Source: a virus. Taken from it: a DNA stretch of 26,761 bases. The translations under genes and the position numbers were made by a program. How positions within the stretch are numbered: position 1 is the stretch's first letter; every line of letters starts with the position of its first letter. Positions 15,280-23,957 of this stretch are shown piece after piece. The DNA is taken from IMG/VR virus record IMGVR_UViG_3300013014_000110, positions 1-26,761 of that record. One strand, 5' to 3'. A model generated the notes under the pieces. It did no database searches. It saw nothing but the letters and a program-made list of their open reading frames with translations, and was not told the origin of the DNA.

Positions 15280-15429
15280 AGAGTGTTCCAATTGAATGGA
15301 ATGCGACTGGTTTACACCAATCCATCACTCTGGGTTGAGAATCATCCCCTCTAGGAGGGAGAGGAGGTGAGGGGATTTTTCTCGGAAATAAGAGATGTAT
15401 TCTGTTCTATAATGGGAAGTAATACATCT
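15280..15429 (-). ncRNA. Multi-hairpin structured RNA downstream of the capsid gene
   Basis: Three structures stand side by side in the minus-strand transcript. First, AGATGTATT/AATACATCT (15393-15401 with 15421-15429), 9 bp. Second, an 8-bp stem ATCCCCTC/GAGGGGAT (15344-15351 with 15369-15376), extended by a 2x2 internal loop and 5 bp GAGAA/TTCTC (15337-15341 with 15379-15383). Third, a three-way junction: closing stem AGAGTG/CACTCT (15280-15285 with 15326-15331), a 7-bp arm with a GUAA tetraloop (15305-15322) and a 5-bp arm TTCCA/TGGAA (15286-15301). The region is visibly GC-richer than its surroundings and codes for nothing on the minus strand. No known riboswitch or ribozyme core was recognised. 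It could be a discrete RNA or a 3' stabiliser of capsid mRNA. Confidence 0.55.
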
Positions 15430-15441
15430 ACAATTTTATTA

Positions 15442-16995
15442 TTAGAATTGTGGGATTTCCTCGATCAACACAGTTCTTGATAAATCTTCGATGAATACAT
15501 CACATCTGTCTTTCATCCAGATTTCGTATCCTGGGAATTTGTTAGCTGAACTCATACCTTGAGACTTAGCAAAACCTAAGTGGTGACGAGTACCATCAAT
15601 ATAACCCCATGTCATAGAAGGAGCACCTTTCATACGCACTTCTCTAATGTTGTTTACCATTGAACCATCAGACATTGGAGAAACATCAAACACCATAAAT
15701 ACTGGAGTAGATTTTTTGTTTTGTCCAAACTCTAAGTTAGTTTGTGGTAAATCTAATTCTTTTAAGTGAATTAATTCAACTCTACCAGTCTCACGTGTAA
15801 CCATTGCATCAAATGCAAAGTTGTAAGTGATATGTTGTCCTTCACCTTGCATATATCTGTTTCCAGAATCAGCCATGAAAGTTAATCCAGAGTTTAATGC
15901 ATCTGTTTTTAAAGCTTGTTGGAATACATCGAATCCAGCTTCATTAGTATACATTTTAACACTTCTGTCTTTAACATCCACTCTTCTGTAGAACAAGTCT
16001 CCAAATACTGAACGGATTAAGTTAGCAGAGAATTCACCTCTGTTATATTGTACTAAGTTTCCATTGTTTCTCATTCTGTGGTAAACACCAGCAGATGTAC
16101 GTTTCAATTCTTGTTTAGAACCATTAGTTTTAACTGTACCAGGCTTAGCCCAGATCATACGTTTAACTTTTAATTCTAACATTGATTTACGCATCCAGAA
16201 TTCAATGAATGGCTCCCATTTAACATCATTACGAGTTAAAGGTAATTGGTTACGTCTTTGTGGAGCATATACTAAAATATCTAATGGTTTTCCAGAAGAA
16301 TCTCTCATCATTTTATCATCAGCCCACTCAGTGATTTTGTGCTCATATCCATATGCAGAACCTAAAGATTCAAACATTGTGATTTGCTCACCTAATCTTG
16401 GAAGACCTAATAAGTCTTGATCAAATTCACCAATAGCAGCATCAACTAATTCTAGTTCAATACCATACTGTAAGAATGTAGGATTAACAAAATCAATAGT
16501 TGGGTTATCAGTTACTAATGTAAATGAATACAAGTAACCCATATTCCAAGGCACAGGATCTTTTATTACATAAAATCTAGGACCATATTGACGAGTACCT
16601 ACAGAAATGATAGCATTTTTAGAGAACTCATTAGTATCTAATACTAAAGTGAATTCTTGACCATCGATACCTGGTTTAGATAGCTCTTGCGTAGAAGCAG
16701 GAATGTCAATAATTTTTGGGAATTTGTAAGGAACTGCTACTTGCCATTTCCATGCATCACTATTATTATCGATGTAATAAGGTGTGCTTTTGTTGATCAT
16801 GTCCAAAAAGTCATTACTGTATAATGAGCTTTGTGTGTACAAGCTGATGATTTTTTTATCATAGTCAGCAGGCTCAGTAGAGTGAAAACTCTCTAAGTGA
16901 TTAGAGTCTGTAAGTTTACCTACTGCACGCTTATCCATAGAAGCTACTCTAGCGTAAGTAAAACCTGTTAACCCAGGGATTGTTTGAATTGCCAT
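15442..16995 (-). CDS. Major capsid protein (crAss-like, HK97-fold family)
   Basis: The 517-residue product has the size and blocks expected of the crAss-like major capsid protein: an N-terminal arm (MAIQTIPGLTGFTYARVASM), a segment SLYTQSSLYSNDFLDMINKS, a beta-rich domain with WQVAVPYKFPKIIDIP, a central EPFIEFWMRKSMLELKVKRM helix, and a C-terminal domain with GAPSMTWGYIDGTRHHLGFA and YEIWMKDRCDVFIEDLSRTV. It lies directly after a scaffold-like gene and after TerL and portal, the standard order. The HK97 fold is known for this family, not visible directly. The ATG at 16995 has an A-rich leader without Shine-Dalgarno. A small stem (ACAATT/AATTGT) straddles its stop, followed by the structured RNA region. 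Confidence 0.88.
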   Translation of the reverse strand: MAIQTIPGLTGFTYARVASMDKRAVGKLTDSNHLESFHSTEPADYDKKIISLYTQSSLYSNDFLDMINKSTPYYIDNNSDAWKWQVAVPYKFPKIIDIPASTQELSKPGIDGQEFTLVLDTNEFSKNAIISVGTRQYGPRFYVIKDPVPWNMGYLYSFTLVTDNPTIDFVNPTFLQYGIELELVDAAIGEFDQDLLGLPRLGEQITMFESLGSAYGYEHKITEWADDKMMRDSSGKPLDILVYAPQRRNQLPLTRNDVKWEPFIEFWMRKSMLELKVKRMIWAKPGTVKTNGSKQELKRTSAGVYHRMRNNGNLVQYNRGEFSANLIRSVFGDLFYRRVDVKDRSVKMYTNEAGFDVFQQALKTDALNSGLTFMADSGNRYMQGEGQHITYNFAFDAMVTRETGRVELIHLKELDLPQTNLEFGQNKKSTPVFMVFDVSPMSDGSMVNNIREVRMKGAPSMTWGYIDGTRHHLGFAKSQGMSSANKFPGYEIWMKDRCDVFIEDLSRTVLIEEIPQF

Positions 16996-17031
16996 TGTTA
17001 TTCGTTTTTGTTAATTATTATTATTTTTTTG

Positions 17032-18309
17032 TTATAAGAACCATGATTTTGAATTAGCTCCTGAACCACCAGTAACACCTGAAGACTTAGCTTTGGTTAC
17101 TTGTCTTGCAACTTCTCCAAACAGTTCGTTAGATTTCTTCGTAACACCTGTTCTTTGTATAGTTGATAATGTAGGATCTTTTTCTAACATTTTAAGTAGA
17201 AGACCAATCTTCACTTTCTGTGCATGATTCTCTGGTCTTTTAAGATCCAAAATAGCACGATCAAAATCTGTTAGTGTTTCTCCTGTAGGAGTTTTCCACT
17301 TATCAACTAATAAGAAGTCTTGTAGTTCTGTTGCTAATTTTGGATTGATAGGAATACCATCAAACTCTTTTGCTTTCACCTTATCTTGTAAGATGGTTTG
17401 TACATTATTTATATACTGATTTTTAACAGCTTGTTTTTGTTGCAATTCTTGTTGAGAATTAGCTTCCATTTCTTGTAACTTAGCTGCTTCTTTTTTAACT
17501 AGCACTTTATGGTTTTTTGTTGCTACGCTTTCAAGATCACCATAATTTTTAAGTCTCTCAACTTCTGTTTCTATATCTTCTGGATCAAATCCTTGATTTG
17601 ACAAAGCTTGCTTCATTATCCTCACTTGATTACTTTCATCAGAAAGATCCATCTCAGCAAAGTTTACAACTTCATTATATGTACCAAAGTAATCTTTTGG
17701 ATTAACTCCTTTTACAAATATGGCATCAAAAGCTTCCTGGTAATCTTCTCCAAATTGTCCTATGAAGTTTTGTACTATTTCACTAGCACCTTTTTTCTTC
17801 TCTTCATTAAATCTTTCTAAGAATTCTTCTGCAGTATTTACTGGTTCTTGATCTTCATCATCAGATGTAAAAACTCCTAGTTTATAAAGATCATTTGCAA
17901 GAGCAGTGAATTGTGTTCCTTGTGGAGCATCTTCATCATTATCATCTGCATCATCATTATCAACACTTGCAGATTTTGCAGGTTTTGATACTGGAGGAAC
18001 ATCATCTTCCTCATCTTCATCTTCACTATCACTTAAGAAGTCAGAGATCATTGATTGTCCATCTAATTTCTCTTCATCTGTTTTTCCATCAACGCTTTTA
18101 GGAGGAACAATATCCTTACCTTTTTTTACTTCTGGTGCTTCTGGAGCAGCAGGTGCGTTAGCTTCTTTTATAATTGCAGTGACATCTTCTGGATTAGAAG
18201 TAGATGTTTCAGGGGAGAATAAATCATTTAATAATTCTTGATTACCCATTCCCATGTCCATAGTATCTTGGATACTAAAATTACCCATAGTTTCTAAATT
18301 ATCAGCCAT
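17032..18309 (-). CDS. Acidic scaffold-like head assembly protein (candidate)
   Basis: The 425-residue product sits between portal and capsid genes, where tailed phages place scaffold or scaffold-protease genes. Residues 1-150 are low-complexity and strongly acidic, with Met- and Pro-rich parts and runs such as SDSEDEDEEDDVPP and DNDDADDNDEDAPQ. Residues 150-330 are helical with a Gln/Glu/Lys coiled-coil stretch (EEAAKLQ-like region followed by SQQELQQKQAVKNQ). The C-terminal 90 residues are basic and helical, ending TKAKSSGVTGG and SWFL. No serine-protease motif was seen, so self-cleavage is not indicated. The composition matches scaffolds functionally, but not by a recognised family. A putative promoter lies just upstream. 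Confidence 0.65.
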   Translation of the reverse strand: MADNLETMGNFSIQDTMDMGMGNQELLNDLFSPETSTSNPEDVTAIIKEANAPAAPEAPEVKKGKDIVPPKSVDGKTDEEKLDGQSMISDFLSDSEDEDEEDDVPPVSKPAKSASVDNDDADDNDEDAPQGTQFTALANDLYKLGVFTSDDEDQEPVNTAEEFLERFNEEKKKGASEIVQNFIGQFGEDYQEAFDAIFVKGVNPKDYFGTYNEVVNFAEMDLSDESNQVRIMKQALSNQGFDPEDIETEVERLKNYGDLESVATKNHKVLVKKEAAKLQEMEANSQQELQQKQAVKNQYINNVQTILQDKVKAKEFDGIPINPKLATELQDFLLVDKWKTPTGETLTDFDRAILDLKRPENHAQKVKIGLLLKMLEKDPTLSTIQRTGVTKKSNELFGEVARQVTKAKSSGVTGGSGANSKSWFL

Positions 18310-18341
18310 ATGTAGTTGTATTTATGTTTGGTTTTATTATG

Positions 18342-18372
18342 TAAAAGTATAATAAGACTTTATAATATCAAA
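18342..18372 (-). promoter_or_regulatory. Putative promoter before scaffold and capsid genes
   Basis: On the minus strand TTTG (18372-18369), a 19-nt spacer and TACTTTTA (18349-18342) match TTTG-N19-TAnnTTTG at 7 of 8 bases in the downstream box. It is about 32 bp before the scaffold ATG, in the only long gap (143 bp) between portal and scaffold genes. An internal promoter here would raise scaffold and capsid output above portal and TerL. Confidence 0.5.
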
Positions 18373-18452
18373 GTGTTATTGGTCTATATGATCCAATTTT
18401 TAAGATAATATAGCATTAATATATTTTTTCTTCTTCTAAGAAAAGAAGTTTT

Positions 18453-21038
18453 TTAACCTTTTTTGTTATTACGTCCTTTAGCATTCTCTTTAGCAACAGC
18501 AAGATCGTTTGCCATATTCTCTCTAGCTACCTGTAATTTCTCTTTTTCTATAGACATTTTATCAGAAGCTTGTTTATTTTTAGATTGTAAATCAGCCATC
18601 TTAGCTTGATAATCTTTAGAAGCTTTATCTTGATCATTAGCTAATCTACTCACTTCTAATACATCAGGAACAGTATTTTCATTTACATCTTCACTTTCCA
18701 CTTTACCAAATCCTGTAGCTTGTATAATAGCAATCTTTTCTTTAGATAATCTATCAAGTTGTTTTTGATAATCATCATGAGCTTGATCAGCTTGCTTCAT
18801 TTGAATAGCTTGTTGTAATTGTGCTTGTTGAGATTCTTGTGCTTGTTGAAGTTTTTGTTGTTCAAGTTGTTGAGCTTGATCTTGTTGAGCAATTTGTCTA
18901 TCTCTAAGATCTTTGAATGTTTTCTTCATTTCTCTCATAGACTTAGTAGAATATAATTCTATTACATCATAAAGCGTGCCACCATTTTGAATAATAGCTT
19001 GAGAAAGTTGTCTAAGTTCATTAAACATCTGAGTATCTTCTGGTCTATTGGTTAAGAACACTTTTAAATCACGTAAAGAAAGATCTGAACCATTAACTTG
19101 TACAAATGCAGATTCTCCTTCAGATGTAATATATGATAGAGTTGATTGTGGTTTAGCACTCTCTACATATAATGCAGCATCTACAATAGCTTGATACAAC
19201 TGTCCAAGTACATATTCATGAGCCACAAATAAAGGCTCTGTTTGAGAGTAACTCTGTTGCATAGCAGTGTTAGTACCTGTAGCACTTTCAGAGGCAGAAA
19301 CAGACCCCATTCTTTGTCTAGACATACCTATAAGTTCCCAACACTCAGCTTTAAGCTGTTGTGCTAATGTATATCTAGATTGTATCTCTTGTGTACGTGT
19401 AAGATCAAGAGCTGTAAATTGATTGAACGAACTAGGAGATTTCATATTCTCTGGAGAGTCATCAATAAATACCACTCCTCTATTACGTGCTTCCATTTCC
19501 CATATGTCAAGAGCATCTTGTGCATCTCCATCTTTAGGAATTGGTATATGACGTAATGACATTAACTGCACCTTACCCACTTCTTTTTCTAGAAGTTTGT
19601 ATAATTGGTTCATACATACATTATATAACACTTGAAAAGGTTTCATAAGATCTACTAAGCTTTTTGCTTCTGTATTCTTCACCTCGTGTGTTGTTCCTAT
19701 AATAGGACAATAGTTTAATAATTTAAATGGTTTGATATGATATATATCTGGACCTATTTTAGTTCCTTGATACCATTGATTAATCCATCCCCATTCTAAT
19801 GATTGTTGGGTAGGCATAGTGCCTGATTTGTAATTTTCATCAACAAGTGTTGATTGTTCATTACCCATTTCATCTATGTAGATTAATTTACCTATTTTCT
19901 TTTTAGATATCCAATATGATCTAACAACAACATACTTATATCCAAAACTACTAACATTATTAGTAAGTCCTAAGAAGTCTTTTAATCCATCATTGTTCTC
20001 TTTCATCTCTGATTCAATAACCATACGAGTTTGAAGAACTAATGGATCAAATGTATCATATTGTACAGAGTCTTGACCTGGTATAGCATTAGGATTACCT
20101 AAATTAGATTCTCTAACGTTAATTAATCCATAGTCTTGTAAGGATGAACGTAAGTGGTCAATCTCCTCTTTCGTAAGATCTGGTATGCTTTCAATGATCT
20201 CTGAAAGCTCCATAACTTCAACTGTCCCAGCTGCATAAGCACCCTGAGCTCTTCCTGTGGGATCTGATATATACTTTCTATCAGGAGTAGTGAGAAACCA
20301 AGTGTTCTTTGGGTTAGCAACTTCGATGTTGAAACCAAGTTTTGAGTTGTCTTCATATATATGATAAAATTCTCTAGCAGATATTAACATATCTCTAAAT
20401 GCATCTTCTGATTTTTCTTTTAAATTAAATTCAGCTTTTTGACAAGTAAGTACATGATTAGCCCATTTTTCTGCAATAGATGTGTAGCTATCTAACTCAT
20501 CTTTAACTTGTTCCATTGTTAATTGCTCCAATTGTTCATCAGGAATATCTACTCCTTCCATTGCAGCTTTTTCAATTATCTGTTGTTTTGCTTGTGCAAT
20601 AACATACTTCTGAAGAGTTTCTGTTTTGAATTGTAATTCTTCTGCCTTACTATCATCATCAAAAGCTTTCACTCTAAATGCATCAGGACGTTTACTGATT
20701 TCTCCTACCAACTCATTAACAGGAGTGGTGATGATTGAATACATCTTTACATAAGCAGGAAGTTCAAGATCAGATGTTAATACATCTGTAAAGCTTCTCA
20801 CCTCTGGTTCTTGATAGAAATCTTCCATACGTAAGATTCCTTTCATAAGATCGTAATTCTTAACAAATGTATCTCTGTTCTTTACATATTCAGCATATGC
20901 TTTGTTAGAGAAATAGTCCATTGTATTCTTTATCCAACTCTCATCTTTCTTTTCCTTATCTGTTTTAAACTGATCAGGGAATATGTTCAGATAAGCGTAT
21001 CTGATAGTTGCATCTTTTGTATATCTAATTATTGCCAT
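18453..21038 (-). CDS. Portal protein (crAss-like)
   Basis: An 861-residue protein directly after TerL, overlapping its stop by one base (TAATG). N-terminal blocks include RYTKDATIRYAYLNIF, a YFSNKAYAEYVKNRDTF helix, and VKMYSIITTPVNELVGEISK (about 97-116), typical of the large portals of crAss-like phages. The central region has IEVANPKNTWFLTTPDRKYI and FKLLNYCPIIGTTHEVKN. The stem-like helical part includes LYNVCMNQLYKLLEKEVGKV, and the clip/barrel part MSRQRMGSVSASESATGTNT. The last 190 residues are a Gln/Lys-rich coiled coil ending in KGRNNKKG, far longer than in small portals and probably reaching into the head. It forms the dodecameric DNA channel and the terminase docking site. Confidence 0.88.
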   Translation of the reverse strand: MAIIRYTKDATIRYAYLNIFPDQFKTDKEKKDESWIKNTMDYFSNKAYAEYVKNRDTFVKNYDLMKGILRMEDFYQEPEVRSFTDVLTSDLELPAYVKMYSIITTPVNELVGEISKRPDAFRVKAFDDDSKAEELQFKTETLQKYVIAQAKQQIIEKAAMEGVDIPDEQLEQLTMEQVKDELDSYTSIAEKWANHVLTCQKAEFNLKEKSEDAFRDMLISAREFYHIYEDNSKLGFNIEVANPKNTWFLTTPDRKYISDPTGRAQGAYAAGTVEVMELSEIIESIPDLTKEEIDHLRSSLQDYGLINVRESNLGNPNAIPGQDSVQYDTFDPLVLQTRMVIESEMKENNDGLKDFLGLTNNVSSFGYKYVVVRSYWISKKKIGKLIYIDEMGNEQSTLVDENYKSGTMPTQQSLEWGWINQWYQGTKIGPDIYHIKPFKLLNYCPIIGTTHEVKNTEAKSLVDLMKPFQVLYNVCMNQLYKLLEKEVGKVQLMSLRHIPIPKDGDAQDALDIWEMEARNRGVVFIDDSPENMKSPSSFNQFTALDLTRTQEIQSRYTLAQQLKAECWELIGMSRQRMGSVSASESATGTNTAMQQSYSQTEPLFVAHEYVLGQLYQAIVDAALYVESAKPQSTLSYITSEGESAFVQVNGSDLSLRDLKVFLTNRPEDTQMFNELRQLSQAIIQNGGTLYDVIELYSTKSMREMKKTFKDLRDRQIAQQDQAQQLEQQKLQQAQESQQAQLQQAIQMKQADQAHDDYQKQLDRLSKEKIAIIQATGFGKVESEDVNENTVPDVLEVSRLANDQDKASKDYQAKMADLQSKNKQASDKMSIEKEKLQVARENMANDLAVAKENAKGRNNKKG

Positions 21039-23062
21039 TATGTAAACAATTTATTTCTTGGTGTGTTAAACATTGATCTGCTTTCTGTAAAAAGCGTTTT
21101 CTTTTTATTCTTTGTGAACATTGATTTCATTCTTACATCTTGTTCTCCTCCTATCTTACCCATTATAGGATCTAGTTTCATTGCTAAAGCTATTGCAAGC
21201 TCTGCAGCAATGATTCTATCAAAGTTACCTTGCTCATTATACTGAATCATTTCTTCCAGTAGAACAGGATCAAATACCTTTGACATTCCTTTTATCTCTG
21301 ATATGATGTTACCATCTTCATCTTTCTCTACATGTATAGCTTCTTCTGAATATTTCTTAAGACATCCATGTAAGAAGTCTCTGATTTTTTCAGAAGATCT
21401 ATGTATTCCATAATCCCTTCTAACTGTAGTGTTTGGAACTATTTCTTTTAACCAGTCTGGTTGTCTCTCTAAATAATGAGCATCTCCCTTAGCTATCATG
21501 TAATCTATAAAAGATATCTCGTCATTCTCACATAGAGCTCTAGCATTGTAATACTTAATGAGGTAACGAGCTTGTTCTTCCCATGTTTCTTTCTTATCTG
21601 GTCTAGCACAATAGCTAGCTACAAACATATCTTGATACTTCTCTCCAGAAATAGCATGCATACGTTTGTATATGTAGACAGATCCTAATGAACTTGAGTA
21701 TGCAGATTTACCTTGTCTATAAGGGTCAATCCCTGCTACATATAATCCATATGGAGGACTTTCAACTGGAAACTCATATATCACTACAGGAGCATCTTTG
21801 TTATCACTATTCTTTAAAGGGAAGTTTGATATAGGAAGTTTATCTGTAAACTCATGTTTCACTCCTTGACCATCATCATAGAGAATAACAGGTGTTCCTG
21901 TTCTTTCTTGATTTAATAATCTTGTCTTTTGACGTTTAGCTGCTTCTATATCAAATATGTTTGTATCTTCATTTAAGAATATATCATCCACTTCTTGTGG
22001 GTAATACATCTTCTCTTTTAAATAAGCTAGTCTGTCACCAGCTTTCTTTAATCTTTCAAGATTGTCATTTGTAATCTTATCTGCTATGTCTTGATTAGAG
22101 ACTAACATCTTTACATTATGTAGCTCTGATTCTTTTGGTTGTTCTAGATAAGCTCCTAAAGAAGAATCTTCTTTAGCTTCCATTCTATATTTATGAGAGA
22201 TGAATAGTCCATGGATTCTTTGATCATCCTTTGCACTATTGTATTCCAGGAAGTTGAAATTCTGTACATCGAACATTAAGCTCTTTGCATCCATGAAGTT
22301 TTGCATATCTCCACCTGTTCCTGTAAGAATAGGAGAACATCCCCAACCAAATGGTGTGGTGAAACCTGGTGTAGCAGCTTGTAATCCTCTTAAGAAATTA
22401 CCCTTACCTATCTCATCAATAATAAGCCTTCTAGGTTTTGTACCTGCAATAGCTTCTTCATTATTACCACCATCTAAGTTACGAATAAGGATCTGAGAAA
22501 AGGGGATTCTCTCTCCTGCTTTTGTCTTGATCCCTAATGTAACTTGGTTTTTCCAATTGTCTTCTACCCTCTGCCATCTCCATGCTTCTGGTAAGAAGTT
22601 TAATCCTTTGTCAATCTTATCTGTAATAAGCTTTATATCGGGAGCATTTAGTCCTGCAATAATGTTCTGGGAGTTTTCATCGAATGTTGCACCATGACCT
22701 ATATAGGAGCTCTCAATTACACTCTTAGCCAAACGTCTAATGCCTAGTATTACTAAGCCTTTCTTTTCGTTATGTGCTCTATCTATTTCGTTTGTTATTA
22801 TCCACTCGTTATCACGTAGATATGGGTTAGCATATTTCTGTGATATACGTCCTCTATCATCTATAATATCCACCTCTGTATTCCAGAAGTTCAAATGCCA
22901 ATATAAGAAAGGATTAATGTATACACCACCCATCATACAACCATCAATACATAATTGTTTATGATAGGCATAGAATGCTCTATATTCATCTGAGTCTTTT
23001 TGAGGAACTCTTTTCTGATTTATAAACCAATCTTTATAATCAATACTTTGTAAGCCTTCCAT
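21038..23062 (-). CDS. terL: Terminase large subunit (packaging ATPase and nuclease)
   Basis: The 674-residue protein has both terminase domains. In the ATPase part, the P-loop-like segment is GIRRLAKS (107-114), a departure from GxxxxGKS with Ala before Lys. Walker B is LIIDE (213-217), and the coupling motif is ILTGTGGD (245-252). In the nuclease part, acidic residues expected for a RNase H-like metal site appear in VAGIDPYRQGKS (D446), ENDEIS (E512, D514) and NFDRIIAAELAIAL (D615). The N-terminal NPFLYWHLNFWNTEVD block resembles other crAss-like TerL proteins. It cuts and translocates phage DNA through the portal. The ATG overlaps the upstream stop by one base, and its own stop overlaps the portal start, suggesting coupled translation. 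Confidence 0.9.
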   Translation of the reverse strand: MEGLQSIDYKDWFINQKRVPQKDSDEYRAFYAYHKQLCIDGCMMGGVYINPFLYWHLNFWNTEVDIIDDRGRISQKYANPYLRDNEWIITNEIDRAHNEKKGLVILGIRRLAKSVIESSYIGHGATFDENSQNIIAGLNAPDIKLITDKIDKGLNFLPEAWRWQRVEDNWKNQVTLGIKTKAGERIPFSQILIRNLDGGNNEEAIAGTKPRRLIIDEIGKGNFLRGLQAATPGFTTPFGWGCSPILTGTGGDMQNFMDAKSLMFDVQNFNFLEYNSAKDDQRIHGLFISHKYRMEAKEDSSLGAYLEQPKESELHNVKMLVSNQDIADKITNDNLERLKKAGDRLAYLKEKMYYPQEVDDIFLNEDTNIFDIEAAKRQKTRLLNQERTGTPVILYDDGQGVKHEFTDKLPISNFPLKNSDNKDAPVVIYEFPVESPPYGLYVAGIDPYRQGKSAYSSSLGSVYIYKRMHAISGEKYQDMFVASYCARPDKKETWEEQARYLIKYYNARALCENDEISFIDYMIAKGDAHYLERQPDWLKEIVPNTTVRRDYGIHRSSEKIRDFLHGCLKKYSEEAIHVEKDEDGNIISEIKGMSKVFDPVLLEEMIQYNEQGNFDRIIAAELAIALAMKLDPIMGKIGGEQDVRMKSMFTKNKKKTLFTESRSMFNTPRNKLFT

Positions 23063-23394
23063 TATTTTCTACCCTTTAAGAAATCTTCTGCCATACTTCC
23101 AAGCTCAGCACCACCTCTTACAGGCACCACCTTTGCTTCTTCTTTCTCACGTAGTTTCTCAACTTGTTCTAATAGAGCTAGGTAGTTTTTCATTGTCTCT
23201 TGTACAAACTTACCTTGAGCTTCAATACTTGCAATCACCATAGGCATAGCACCACCAGCTTTAGTTTCTTTCCATTTGATTCTATCCTCTAATGTATGTA
23301 AGGGATTAGCATCAACGTATTGTTTCCAGCTTGATAATTGTTCCTCAGCCCAATCAAGTTCTGTATTAATGTATGTAGTTTTCTTTATTGCCAT
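23062..23394 (-). CDS. Candidate small terminase subunit or TerL partner
   Basis: A 110-residue, mostly helical protein ending one base inside the TerL start. It has TELDWAEEQLSSWKQYVDAN, a linker with WKETKAGGAMPMVIASIE, a long helix (GKFVQETMKNYLALLEQVEK) and a C-terminal LREKEEAKVVPVRGG followed by SMAEDFLKGRK. Size, charge, position and helical pattern suit a small terminase, which recognises the genome and feeds TerL. I see no clear helix-turn-helix, so the call rests largely on gene order. The alternative is an unrelated packaging cofactor. Confidence 0.5.
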   Translation of the reverse strand: MAIKKTTYINTELDWAEEQLSSWKQYVDANPLHTLEDRIKWKETKAGGAMPMVIASIEAQGKFVQETMKNYLALLEQVEKLREKEEAKVVPVRGGAELGSMAEDFLKGRK

Positions 23395-23406
23395 TGTATT
23401 GTTATT

Positions 23407-23679
23407 TTAATCTTCCTCTTCATCAAGGAATAGCCTCTCCAAATTCATGCCATCTTTTATTATCTCCTCTATTTCTTCATCATCTATATGTGGATGATCT
23501 ATGTTTAGCTCTATTTCATATTTCTGTAAAGCAAATAACATCTCTTTATCATCTAGGCCCCATAGATTAGATTCATCTAAAGCTATGGCAAGATGTCTTC
23601 CCATATTATATGTGGGATGAGCTTTATGTAAACGATCTAAAGCTTTTAATATCTGGCGATAATAGTTTGGTTGTTTCAT
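23407..23679 (-). CDS. Conserved small acidic protein of the packaging operon (90 residues)
   Basis: The protein has an N-terminal basic helix (YYRQILKALDRLHKAH), then YNMGRHLAIALDESNLWGLD, DKEMLFALQKYEIELNIDHP and an acidic C-terminus (HIDDEEIEEIIKDGMNLERL, ending LDEEED). I recall similar NMGRH...DKE-LFALxKY proteins in the same place in related phages but know no function. The ATG at 23679 shares one base with the upstream stop (TAATG), so translation is probably coupled. The absence of a metal-binding or enzymatic motif leaves the role open. Confidence 0.65.
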   Translation of the reverse strand: MKQPNYYRQILKALDRLHKAHPTYNMGRHLAIALDESNLWGLDDKEMLFALQKYEIELNIDHPHIDDEEIEEIIKDGMNLERLFLDEEED

Positions 23680-23957
23680 TATATAAGATCATTTATATCC
23701 TCTTCAGAAAGACTTATGTTTGTAGATTTCTTATTATCTATAACATCATCCTCATCTTCATCCTCACAATCTATCTCTATTCTTCTCATAGTGTCTAGAT
23801 CTTCAGACAAATATTCAGGCTTAACTGTTATCTTCATTTGATCTGGTTCATTTGTCTCTGTTGGTTCAGCTATTATATCAATATAATCAGCACCTCCATC
23901 ATATAGATCTGCTAATAAATTAATAAGACTTTCTAAAGGAATTTTACGTAGTTTCAT
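23679..23957 (-). CDS. Conserved small acidic protein of the packaging operon (92 residues)
   Basis: The protein begins MKLRKIPLESLINLLADLYD and continues GGADYIDIIAEPTET, then PDQMKITVKPEYLSED. The C-terminal half is highly acidic (IEIDCEDEDEDDVIDN) and ends SLSEEDINDLI. The pattern of a small alpha/beta domain plus acidic tail is shared, from memory, with other Bacteroidota phages at this position. Its start overlaps the zinc-ribbon gene by 14 bp and its stop overlaps the next start by one base. No catalytic residues are evident. It may bind a partner or act as a DNA mimic; both are speculation. Confidence 0.6.
   Translation of the reverse strand: MKLRKIPLESLINLLADLYDGGADYIDIIAEPTETNEPDQMKITVKPEYLSEDLDTMRRIEIDCEDEDEDDVIDNKKSTNISLSEEDINDLI

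Noticed and set aside
15280-15331. Hammerhead-type ribozyme at the three-way junction
   Set aside because: The conserved CUGAUGA and GAAA core strings are absent around the junction.
17906-18241. Plus-strand 111-codon frame rich in Ser and Leu
   Set aside because: Antisense of the acidic low-complexity part of the scaffold-like gene.
18430-18454. Hairpin CTTCTT/AAGAAG after the portal gene
   Set aside because: The T-run lies on the plus-strand side, where no gene ends. On the transcribed minus strand it is flanked by A-runs, so it is not supported as a terminator for the portal gene.
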